NCBI RefSeq assembly: GCF_017254835.1
Contig: NZ_JAFKCW010000005.1
Span: 400,385-464,384 of the forward strand
DNA length: 64,000 nt
Source of the DNA: Algoriphagus aestuariicola
GTDB lineage: Bacteria > Bacteroidota > Bacteroidia > Cytophagales > Cyclobacteriaceae
Direction of reading: 5' to 3'
Shown here piece after piece: positions 6,237 through 14,182 of the stretch; the first letter of the stretch is position 1; each line of letters begins with the position of its first letter. A model generated the notes under the pieces. The model saw nothing but the letters and a program-made list of their open reading frames with translations, made no database searches and was not told the origin of the DNA. The position numbers were made by a program, and so were the translations under genes.

Positions 6237-8582
6237 TCAGAACTCAATTCGATAGCTCAGCAAAGGAATCATAGGCGACTGGTATGCCGTTTCGATTTCT
6301 CCAGACATGGGTTCAAAGTAGCTCCCGTAGATGTTTTTTCGATTGGTTAGGTTCTGGACGTCGAGGGCCAAGGTGCTGGTGGACTTGGGTCGATTCCATT
6401 TCAGGCTGACACGAAGATCCGTACGGAAATAGGCAGGATTTTGCTCCTCAAAAGCCCGGCTTTTATCATAAACCGTCTCGTTATCTGTTATCGACTGCTC
6501 CAGATCTATCGGCGTGGCACGCAGGCCGCCGCCATAAATGCTACGAAGGTTGATGCCTAGCATACGGTTTTTCTTTAGGTGATATTCTTTGCCAGCGGTC
6601 AGGGTTAGGTTGGCGTTGCCGTTGTAGAGGGTGTTTCTCCACTTGTTTTCCTGGGTTTTGTACAGGGAATTGTACACCGATGCGGAGAGGAGGAAGTAGA
6701 GGTCCTTGTGGGTAAACTGCTCCAGGGTAAACTCTGCCCCATAGTTTTTGCCAAATCCTTCATTGACCAGAGGATCCGTCATATAAGTCCATTGCTGGTT
6801 GATGATGGAATACGTTTCGGTCTTGCCTGGCTTGACCGGAATATTGTACAAATGCTGATAGTAGCCCTCGACTTTCATTCGCAGATAAGGATTCAGCTGT
6901 CGATCGTAGCCCAGCACCAAATGATGCGATTTGCTAAGATCGAGGTCTTCATTTGGCTTGATGATCTGGCCATTTACCTCCTGCTCCGCAAAGTAGGTGC
7001 CCAGCGGCTGTACCTGGCTATGGAGGCCATAGCCCAGGCTAATGCGCTGCTTTTCGTCCAACTCGTAGGAAGCGCTGAAGCGGGGCTCCAGGGAATTGGA
7101 GTTGTTGAGCAAAAACTGGAGGTAGTGGAGGCCGACGTTGAAGGTGAGTCTTTCGCTGGCGCGATAGTGCAGCTGGGAGAAAGCCTGGACACTCTGCGAA
7201 TTGCCCTTGGAATTGATGTGCGTTTTCATCACGTCGCTGTCTTCGTCATAGCCATTTTCCCGGAGATTGTAGTAGAGTTGGTTGAAGTACAGCCCGCTTC
7301 GGAGGTTTGCCCTTGCCGAAAGTTTAGAATTCAAAGTGGTATTGACGGTCACCTTGGAGTTGCCAAAGTTTTCATAGCCCCGCTCCTGATCGTTGTATTC
7401 GTTGTCCAGACGGCTGTATTCATCGCCGATTTCATGCCCAGAAGCAAGGACGGTTGCTTGGAGAAAATTGGACTTGTTCAGAATGTAGGAATATTTGATG
7501 CCCGCTGCTCCGGTATTGGAAAAATAGTTGGAGCTATACCTATCCCCCTCGCTTTCCCAGATCAAGGAATCTTTTTCGGCAGCACTGTTTTGGTCGCTCA
7601 GCCCACCAAATCCAAAAACGCTAAAGCTGCTCTTTTTGCCGGCCGGCAGGAATAAGTTAAAGGACAGATCCTGGAAGTTGGTCACAAAATCTCCCAAGGG
7701 CACGCCCAGTTGGGAAAGAATGGACAGGGTGGAATATCGATAATTGACCAAATAAGAACCTTTGTAGCCCTTGGCAATCGGCCCTTCTGCAGCAATATCC
7801 GTCCCGAGGAAACCCGCCTGAAAGGTGAATTCCCGGTTTTCGTTATTGCCCTTTCTCAGGCTCAGGTCAAAGACTCCTGACATGGCATTGCCATATTCGG
7901 CTGGAAACGCGCCTGTGATAAAGTCCGAATTGGCCAGAAGCTGGGCGCTGAGAATGGACACGCCCCCACCGGAGGTACCCGGATTGACAAAGTGGTTGGG
8001 GTTAGGGATGTCGATGCCTTCCATTCGCCAAAGCAGTCCGTTGGGGCTGTTGCCGCGGATGGAGATGTTGTTGTTGCCGTCATCGGTGCTGACGACACCC
8101 GAAAAGGATTGAGCCATTCGTCCAGGATCATTGACAGCCGCAGCAAATTTGCGGGTTTCCTCCACGGAGAATGTCCTGCCGCTGACAGTCACCATATCGT
8201 TGACGGTCCGCTCTTTTTCGGCCCCCATGACCACCACTTCATCCAGTTGGCCAAAATCTTCCTCGATCGTGACAGCCAGGACAACCTCTTTGCCGGAATT
8301 GACCAGGATATTGGGAAGGATGAGATCCTTATATCCTACAAAGCTGACTCGGAGGGTATGGTTGCCCAAAGGAACCTGTTGGATTTTGAAGTCCCCGTTT
8401 GCGTCTGTAGCAGTTCCCATCAAAGGGTCGGTGTTAAGGACAGTCACCGTTGCGCCGGGAATCGGAATTTGACTGACCTGGTCGACCACCCTTCCCCTTA
8501 CGGTTTGGGTTAGATTTTGGGCTTGGAGGGGATTGATTGCGAAGCAAAAAATCACCAAAAGGAGTTTACTAAGCGAATTCAT
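6237..8582 (-). CDS. TonB-dependent outer-membrane receptor with carboxypeptidase-regulatory domain
   Basis: 781 residues. Signal peptide (about 1-21, ending LQAQ), then a carboxypeptidase-regulatory-like beta-sandwich (about 25-112, VRGRVVDQVSQIPIPGATVTV...DANGDFKIQQVPLGNHTLRVSFVGY). A plug follows (about 115-240, including NNISIRGNSPNGLLWRMEGIDIPNPNHF) and then a long beta-barrel ending in an aromatic residue (YRIEF). It is expected to import a ligand across the outer membrane using TonB energy. No SusD partner is adjacent and it is shorter than SusC-type receptors, so it is a stand-alone receptor. The ligand is unknown. Confidence 0.9.
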   Translation of the reverse strand: MNSLSKLLLVIFCFAINPLQAQNLTQTVRGRVVDQVSQIPIPGATVTVLNTDPLMGTATDANGDFKIQQVPLGNHTLRVSFVGYKDLILPNILVNSGKEVVLAVTIEEDFGQLDEVVVMGAEKERTVNDMVTVSGRTFSVEETRKFAAAVNDPGRMAQSFSGVVSTDDGNNNISIRGNSPNGLLWRMEGIDIPNPNHFVNPGTSGGGVSILSAQLLANSDFITGAFPAEYGNAMSGVFDLSLRKGNNENREFTFQAGFLGTDIAAEGPIAKGYKGSYLVNYRYSTLSILSQLGVPLGDFVTNFQDLSFNLFLPAGKKSSFSVFGFGGLSDQNSAAEKDSLIWESEGDRYSSNYFSNTGAAGIKYSYILNKSNFLQATVLASGHEIGDEYSRLDNEYNDQERGYENFGNSKVTVNTTLNSKLSARANLRSGLYFNQLYYNLRENGYDEDSDVMKTHINSKGNSQSVQAFSQLHYRASERLTFNVGLHYLQFLLNNSNSLEPRFSASYELDEKQRISLGYGLHSQVQPLGTYFAEQEVNGQIIKPNEDLDLSKSHHLVLGYDRQLNPYLRMKVEGYYQHLYNIPVKPGKTETYSIINQQWTYMTDPLVNEGFGKNYGAEFTLEQFTHKDLYFLLSASVYNSLYKTQENKWRNTLYNGNANLTLTAGKEYHLKKNRMLGINLRSIYGGGLRATPIDLEQSITDNETVYDKSRAFEEQNPAYFRTDLRVSLKWNRPKSTSTLALDVQNLTNRKNIYGSYFEPMSGEIETAYQSPMIPLLSYRIEF

Positions 8583-8630
8583 AGTGTTGGTTTAGGTTAG
8601 GGAATAGAGTTGGGAAAAGGCAAGGCGGTG

Positions 8631-8664
8631 CCAGGCGGCCGACTGGGAGGCAGTCGGCCGCTGG
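8631..8664 (-). terminator. Strong intrinsic hairpin downstream of the beta-barrel gene
   Basis: GCGGCCGACTG (8635-8645) pairs perfectly with CAGTCGGCCGC (8651-8661) around a 5-base loop, with extra CCA/TGG pairing outside. It lies about 60 bases past the stop codon of the 8726-9337 gene and before the TonB receptor start. It probably separates the two units. Confidence 0.65.
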
Positions 8665-8725
8665 AGTTTGAGCCAGGAAAGTCAAAATGGATTATGCGTT
8701 AATTCGTCCGAAAGAAGTTGGGAAC

Positions 8726-9337
8726 TTAGATGTTGGGCTTGTTTCCCCACCTTCCTCCGCCCACGAAGAACCCGAGGGTAAAGCCGAAATACTCGTTGGT
8801 GGCCTTGCCAATCACTTCCCCGTTGACATTTTGGAGATTGCTGGAGGGCACGAAGTTGTATTCGGCGCCAATCCGGAATTTTTGGAGCTCTACCCCAACG
8901 CGTACCATGGGCGCCCAGGCAAAAGAAGCCTCGAGGTTATTTGCGTCCTCGATGTTGTCGCCCTCTACCTCGATATTGCTCAGGGCATAGTATCCAAATC
9001 CAGCTCCCACATAAGGGGCTACTTTTCCTTTACCGTAGTTGAAGTAATAGTTGGCTGTACCGGAGACTGATAGGTTGGCGGAGAGCTCACCCTCGTAGTC
9101 ATCGGGGATTTCGTAATAGGTGACGTCCTTGGCCATACCGGTCACGCCCATTCTCAGGCCGACGGCTAGGTTGTCCAAGACAAGGATCTGGGGCTCAAGA
9201 TGTACCATGGCACCGATTCCTCCGTCTTTTGGCGCGGCGAAACCGAGATCCATTTGGTATCTGAATTTGCCTGCTTGCTGACTATAGGCGGTGTTTATGA
9301 TTAGCAAAGCGACTAGTACTCCAAGTAATTTTTTCAT
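8726..9337 (-). CDS. Outer-membrane beta-barrel protein
   Basis: 203 residues from the ATG at 9337 (MKKLLGVLVALLIINTAYSQ, a clear signal peptide). The open frame reaches 9430, but that extension has no signal character. The mature protein alternates short strands and turns: MDLGFAAPKDGGIGAMVHL, VAPYVGAGFGYYAL, MVRVGVELQKFRIGAEYNF and a last strand FGFTLGFFVGGG. This is typical of small 8-stranded outer-membrane barrels (OMP_b-brl-like). The ligand is unknown, and it is isolated from the downstream receptor by a strong hairpin. Confidence 0.8.
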   Translation of the reverse strand: MKKLLGVLVALLIINTAYSQQAGKFRYQMDLGFAAPKDGGIGAMVHLEPQILVLDNLAVGLRMGVTGMAKDVTYYEIPDDYEGELSANLSVSGTANYYFNYGKGKVAPYVGAGFGYYALSNIEVEGDNIEDANNLEASFAWAPMVRVGVELQKFRIGAEYNFVPSSNLQNVNGEVIGKATNEYFGFTLGFFVGGGRWGNKPNI

Positions 9338-9702
9338 TGTTTTTTTGGTTTTAAATGTGGATCCTTCGTTTCGTCTGGCCGTAGCTGAGGAGAAAAGAAA
9401 GAGTTGGTTTAGCTTTCGTTTATAGGACAATCAATCAGGGTTTTACCCCTACCTAATTTTGAATTATTTTGACTTTTTTTTCCGCTAAGCGCAAAGGCTG
9501 AGAGAATAGATTTCCGGAGGCTGCGAGAAATTTCAGGCCGAAAACTCTCGCAATCCTTATTGAGGTCGCAAAGGATAAAAGCTTCGCTTCTTCTTGGTGT
9601 TGTTGGAAACGGCCGCTGAAAATCAGATGGCCAAAGGCTCATTGAGCAACAAATCGCTCTGCTTTTAATTCTTCCTGTTCTTTGTGGTTAAATTTATTTG
9701 AC
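9338..9702. other. Gene-free stretch
   Basis: About 365 bases upstream of the beta-barrel gene and downstream of the repeat-protein gene, both on the minus strand. It should hold the promoter of the beta-barrel gene, but I see no clear consensus. The short frames here show no protein signature. Confidence 0.35.
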
Positions 9703-10914
9703 TTATAAAAACCGGAATCCGGCTTTGAAGCCCCACCAGAATTGGCTTCCCAAGTCTTCAGGGTGGTAGACATCATTGTGGATTTTTGTATTGGTGTAGG
9801 TGAAGAGCTCCGGATGGAAGGCGTAGGAAGTATCGTAGACGCGGAAATTCGCAGTCGGTCCGGCGAAAATTGCGAAGTTTTTGGTCGCTTTGAATTCCGC
9901 ACCTATGTACCCCCGGTTGATCAGGTTGAGCGCATGCATTCCACCCTGACTCAATTGCTCAGAGCTGATTTCGATATTGAGGTAAGTTTTTTTGCCCAAT
10001 TTGGGTGAGGTACCTAGTCCATATCCGAAGGACCAAGTCACTTGCTCATTCGATTCAGGCCGGAGCCCCGCGAAGAAAATGTTGTAAAACTCGCGCTTGC
10101 CGGTGCGAAAGGCCAAGTTGAGGGGAAGAACCTCGTTGACGCTAAGTTCGATGCTGTGGTATCCCGCTCTCACAAAGCTGAAAACCCCAACGGGAACCCC
10201 ACTGATGCTGTCGGAATAGTTGAACACTCCGAGCTGAAATCCATTGACTTTGTTGGCGAAGTTGACTGTTGCTACTTGAGAACCCTTGACCTCACGAGCA
10301 GCGAAATTCAGTACGCCAGCGACCTGGGTGCCTTCTAGCGCTGAAGCGGTAAAATTCACCACGCCTGCAACCTGCACGCCGTCGACTTTCTTGGGGGAGA
10401 AATTCATGACTCCAGCTAGCTGCACACCATCAATTGGACCAGTACTGAAGTTAGTCAAGCCTGCCAGCTGGACCCCTTCAACCGAGTCTAAGTTAGAATT
10501 GAAAAGTCCCGCGAGCTGGACTCCGGCGACTTTCCCTCCAACTTGGTTGAAGAGGCCCGCCAACTGCACCCCGGTCATGTCACCTCGGTTGATGTTGAAT
10601 AAGCCTGCCATTTCGAGTTTTCTGGTTCCCGCGGAATAGCCTCCCAAGAGGTTGAAAGAATAGTCATTGACCATATTTCCTGAATACATGCCGTTGGTGC
10701 CGACATAGGGTACAAAGGAAAATTGAAAACCGATGGAAGTCGTGTCGCTCAGGTCTTTACCAAAAGGATCAAATCGGAAAGGTTCGGATTTTTGAAATGC
10801 CAAAGGTTTTTGCTTTGATCCAACGCTGTCCGATTGGGTTTGGAATGCTTGGGTTTCCAGTCCGAGTAGGGAAGAGAACAGGAATGCTGCTAGAATTTTG
10901 CTTATCGTATTCAT
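9703..10914 (-). CDS. Surface protein with 16-residue GVQLAGLxN repeats
   Basis: 403 residues with a signal peptide (about 1-23). From about residue 99 to 247 the chain repeats a 16-residue unit: GVQLAGLFNQVGGKVA, GVQLAGLFNSNLDSVE, GVQLAGLTNFSTGPID, GVQLAGVMNFSPKKVD and degenerate copies. A C-terminal region (about 250-403, AFRTGKREFYNIFFAGLRPE, GKKTYLNIEISS, GFRFL at the end) looks like outer-membrane strands with a terminal aromatic. The repeats recall the surface repeats described for the Leptospira LA_2272 type, though I cannot confirm homology. A paralogue with added signalling domains lies at 19549-21201. Function unknown; an outer-membrane or surface location is inferred. Confidence 0.8.
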   Translation of the reverse strand: MNTISKILAAFLFSSLLGLETQAFQTQSDSVGSKQKPLAFQKSEPFRFDPFGKDLSDTTSIGFQFSFVPYVGTNGMYSGNMVNDYSFNLLGGYSAGTRKLEMAGLFNINRGDMTGVQLAGLFNQVGGKVAGVQLAGLFNSNLDSVEGVQLAGLTNFSTGPIDGVQLAGVMNFSPKKVDGVQVAGVVNFTASALEGTQVAGVLNFAAREVKGSQVATVNFANKVNGFQLGVFNYSDSISGVPVGVFSFVRAGYHSIELSVNEVLPLNLAFRTGKREFYNIFFAGLRPESNEQVTWSFGYGLGTSPKLGKKTYLNIEISSEQLSQGGMHALNLINRGYIGAEFKATKNFAIFAGPTANFRVYDTSYAFHPELFTYTNTKIHNDVYHPEDLGSQFWWGFKAGFRFL

Positions 10915-11125
10915 GATCTGGTTTAGTTTCGCCTATAGGACAAGCGAAATCAGATCTACCCCTATTCACCAAGAAAAAAAATTTACGAAGGACGATTTGA
11001 AGTACTCAGACCAGTCGGGAGCCTAGGACCTACCGGGACTTGGCCAATTTTGTAACCTGCCAACATAATTGCCCCTGCAGACATGGATGCTGGCACGGTC
11101 GGTGGGGAAATTACTTTCCTCTCAT

Positions 11126-11175
11126 TTACTTAACAAATGTGAATTAAATACATTACATTCACTTTTGTTAAGTAA
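11126..11175 (+). promoter_or_regulatory. Near-perfect palindrome upstream of padR-type gene (candidate operator)
   Basis: TTACTTAACAAATGTGAAT (11126-11144) and ATTCACTTTTGTTAAGTAA (11157-11175) are inverted copies differing at one position, with a 12-base AT-rich spacer. The second arm ends 11 bases before the PadR start codon. PadR-family dimers bind such dyads at their own promoters, so autorepression of the PadR-permease operon is the natural reading (inference). No other palindrome of this quality is near. Confidence 0.7.
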
Positions 11176-11186
11176 ATAAATCCAAC

Positions 11187-11513
11187 ATGGCACAACATTC
11201 ATTGGGCGAATTTGAAGAACTGGTATTGCTGATGGTGGCGGCGCTCCACGACGAAGCGTATGGCGTATCGATCCTCTCCGGGCTGGAGAAGGAACTTGGA
11301 AAATCACTGAACATCAGTGCGGTTCATGTTGCTCTGAAACGGATGGAAGAGAAGGATTTTGTGAAGTCGCGATTTGGGGGGATCACAGAGGATAGAGGAG
11401 GCAGACGCAAAAAGTACTACGTCATCACTGCCTTGGGCAAAAGAGTGCTGGATGAGCAATTTGCTTTGAGAAGCAATATTTATAACCGGATTCCCAAAAT
11501 CTCCTTTGGCTAA
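11187..11513 (+). CDS. PadR family transcriptional regulator
   Basis: 108 residues, a winged helix-turn-helix repressor. Visible are LGEFEELVLLMVAALHDEAY, YGVSILSGLEKELG, the recognition region ISAVHVALKRMEEKDFV and the wing with the signature DRGGRRKKYYVIT (about 69-81). The family usually represses an adjacent transporter operon and is released by a small ligand. Its stop codon overlaps the next start as TAATG (11511-11515), so the regulator and the first permease are translationally coupled. A 50-base palindrome directly upstream is the likely operator. Confidence 0.93.
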   Translation: MAQHSLGEFEELVLLMVAALHDEAYGVSILSGLEKELGKSLNISAVHVALKRMEEKDFVKSRFGGITEDRGGRRKKYYVITALGKRVLDEQFALRSNIYNRIPKISFG

Positions 11514-14131
11514 TGCAACCTCCACGAAAGGCGCTTGCTTTCCTCCGCTGGTTTTGCCGAGAGGATTACCTTGAGGAGATCGAAGGGGATCTGGTGGAAT
11601 TGTTTGAAAACAGGCATACCAACCTGTCTCCATCCCAGGCAAATCGGAAATTCACCTGGGATGTGATCCGGTCCTTCAGATTGCGAAACATTAAAAAAAT
11701 CGACTTATCACATCTGGTTCATCCAATCATGTTTCAACACTATGTCAAACTCGGCGGAAGGCAGCTCCTGAGAAACAAAGCTTTCTCTGGTATCAATATT
11801 TTCGGCCTTTCGATGGGGATTGCATGCTGCCTTACCCTGCTGATTTTTGTTGGATACGAATCAAGTTTCGATAATTTCCATCCCTATGCAGAACGGAGCT
11901 ACAGGGTCGTTCAGCATACCCAGTACCCAGATCAGACACTTTATTGGAATACCACAGCCTATCCTTTGGCCGAAGCACTGAGAGAAGATATTCCAGAGCT
12001 GGATTTGGTCACTCAAGCAGCCGGACCATTTCAAAGATTTTTCACGCTGGAAAAGGAGGGCATGGATGACTATAAATTCGAGTCGAAGTATGTCTTGTTT
12101 GTTGATCGATTCTACTCTGAAGCATTTGATCTAACCTGGATTGCCGGGGATAGAAAATCGGCGTTTCAACACCCCAATTCAATTGTTTTGACTGAAAGCA
12201 TTGCCCAAAAATGCTTTGGGCAACAGGTTCCCAGTCAATCGATCCTTGGAAAAACCATCATGCTTGCAGGTAAAGACCCCATGCAGGTGACCGGAATTAT
12301 AAAAGACGTACCGGGCAATTCCAACCTCAGGTATGAAATGCTGGTTCCCTATGAATTTTTCAAACAGAACAATCCCTATCCTGCATCAAATTGGTCAGGA
12401 AACTATCAAGGGACCACATTTGTGGTGGTTTCAGACCAACACCGCCCGGAGGAAATCGAGTCGTCGATATCCGTTTGGAAAAAGAAGTATCTCACGAAAG
12501 AAGATGATAGCCGGATCTCCTATAAGCTTCAGCCTTTGGCCGAAATTCATACGGAATCTCTCTACGGAAGCAGCCCCGGAAGCTACACCATGCCCGGTAA
12601 TATGCTCCAGACTGCCAAGTATGTTGGAATATTTATTTTGCTGATCGCCATTGGCAACTTTGTCAATCTTGTGACGGCTAAATCTGTAATCAGGGCCAAG
12701 GAGGTCGGAATCAGAAAAACGATTGGAAGCACGGGGTTTGATCTGTTTAAGCAATTCGCCTTAGAAAATTCCCTCCTTGTTGCGATCTCGGTTTTACTTG
12801 CGCTGGCATTTTCTGTTTTCTTAATCGGTGAGGCGAACTCAGCCTTTTCAATCATCAATCTCCAGTTGACGTTTCATTGGACTGATGTAGGGACGATTGC
12901 ATTTTTGGGAGGGATCACCAGCTTATTGGGCACAGCCTATCCGGCTATTGTTCTTTCCTCCTTCAAACCTCTTCAAATCATCAAAAATGACCTTCCTACT
13001 TCAGGTACACGGGGGTTTTCTGTAAGAAAGGCGGTCACTGTGTTTCAGTTTGCCATTGTGCAATTATTTATCATTGCCACAATTATCGCAGCTGTCCAAA
13101 TGGATTGGTTCAGGCACAAGTCACTCGGGTTCACTACTGACGCCGTAGTGATGTTGCCCGTTCCACAATCCGATAAAATAGAAACCTTCAAGAACCTCCT
13201 GACTAACAATCCAGAAATCAATGATGTTGCCATTGGTTCAGGTCCGCCTATGGCTGTCAACGGCTTCCAATTGGGAACCAGGTTCAGGACTTCGGATATG
13301 CCAGATACAGATGGGTTTGAGGCCGAGATGAAAATCGGGGATCGCAATTACCTGGACTTTTATGGGTTGGAGCTGATTTCCGGTAGAAATTTCACCGGCA
13401 ATAAAATGGAATTTGACGAATTCATAGTCAATGAACGCCTTTTGAAATCCCTCGGCTGGACGCCAGAAGATGCCGTCGGAAGGAAACTGACCATCAATGA
13501 AGGCGAAGCAACTGTCATTGGGGTGGTGAAGGACTTTCACAACAACTCCCTTCAACATGACATTTCTCCCTGCATCATACTCAACTGGAGTTATTTTCAG
13601 GATCAAGCATTTGTCAAGATCAGCAATATTAATCCGCAGGTTTTAGAATCCCTTGAGCAATCATGGAAAACCTCTTTTACAAAATCTGTCTACAAGTATG
13701 AATTCGTTGATGATTCTATCGCGAGGGAATACTTCGTTGAAACCCTTTCATTCAAAGGATTTACGCTGTTCTCGATCATTGCAGTCATTATTGGGAGCCT
13801 TGGGTTGATTGGGCTAATGACCTTCATCACCACCCAGCGGACCAAAGAAGTGGGGATCCGTAAGGTGTTGGGCGCCACCGTTGCCGAGCTTGTCTTATTC
13901 TTTTCAAAGGAATTTACGGTATTGATAGGGATAGCCTTTTTGCTGGCCTTGCCTTTTGCCTATTTCCTGATGCAATACTGGCTGGAAGATTTCGCCTACC
14001 GCATCGAAATGTCCTGGTGGATGTTTTTGGTAGGAGGAATCCTCACTTTGATTATCGCAGGACTGAGTTCTGGAATACAGGCCACCAAAGCAGCTCTGGC
14101 AAATCCCATCAAGTCGATAAAAACCGAATAA
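11513..14131 (+). CDS. FtsX/MacB-type ABC transporter permease with N-terminal prefix domain (1 of 3)
   Basis: 872 residues. The N-terminal prefix of about 60 residues carries AFLRWFCREDYLEEIEGDLV and is shared with the next two genes. Then come TM1 (about 92-114), a periplasmic MacB-like domain, a three-helix FtsX block with RAKEVGIRKTIGS, a fourth membrane helix, a second periplasmic domain and a final FtsX block with RTKEVGIRKVLGAT. This is the duplicated layout of LolE/MacB-like permeases, which move lipids, peptides or envelope stress signals mechanically rather than as classical importers. No ATPase gene is adjacent. It is coupled to the PadR gene by TAATG. Substrate unknown. Confidence 0.88.
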   Translation: MQPPRKALAFLRWFCREDYLEEIEGDLVELFENRHTNLSPSQANRKFTWDVIRSFRLRNIKKIDLSHLVHPIMFQHYVKLGGRQLLRNKAFSGINIFGLSMGIACCLTLLIFVGYESSFDNFHPYAERSYRVVQHTQYPDQTLYWNTTAYPLAEALREDIPELDLVTQAAGPFQRFFTLEKEGMDDYKFESKYVLFVDRFYSEAFDLTWIAGDRKSAFQHPNSIVLTESIAQKCFGQQVPSQSILGKTIMLAGKDPMQVTGIIKDVPGNSNLRYEMLVPYEFFKQNNPYPASNWSGNYQGTTFVVVSDQHRPEEIESSISVWKKKYLTKEDDSRISYKLQPLAEIHTESLYGSSPGSYTMPGNMLQTAKYVGIFILLIAIGNFVNLVTAKSVIRAKEVGIRKTIGSTGFDLFKQFALENSLLVAISVLLALAFSVFLIGEANSAFSIINLQLTFHWTDVGTIAFLGGITSLLGTAYPAIVLSSFKPLQIIKNDLPTSGTRGFSVRKAVTVFQFAIVQLFIIATIIAAVQMDWFRHKSLGFTTDAVVMLPVPQSDKIETFKNLLTNNPEINDVAIGSGPPMAVNGFQLGTRFRTSDMPDTDGFEAEMKIGDRNYLDFYGLELISGRNFTGNKMEFDEFIVNERLLKSLGWTPEDAVGRKLTINEGEATVIGVVKDFHNNSLQHDISPCIILNWSYFQDQAFVKISNINPQVLESLEQSWKTSFTKSVYKYEFVDDSIAREYFVETLSFKGFTLFSIIAVIIGSLGLIGLMTFITTQRTKEVGIRKVLGATVAELVLFFSKEFTVLIGIAFLLALPFAYFLMQYWLEDFAYRIEMSWWMFLVGGILTLIIAGLSSGIQATKAALANPIKSIKTE

Positions 14132-14182
14132 AACGAAATTCTGCCCAATTGAGTCATCTGAAAGACTGATTGAAACACCAGC

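Noticed and set aside
6708-7655. 315-codon plus-strand frame
   Set aside because: It is antisense to the TonB-receptor barrel; no start context or domain supports it.
10286-10639. Regular 48-base periodicity considered as a CRISPR-like array
   Set aside because: The period is 48 bases in coding phase and encodes the 16-residue protein repeats; there are no unique spacers between identical repeats.
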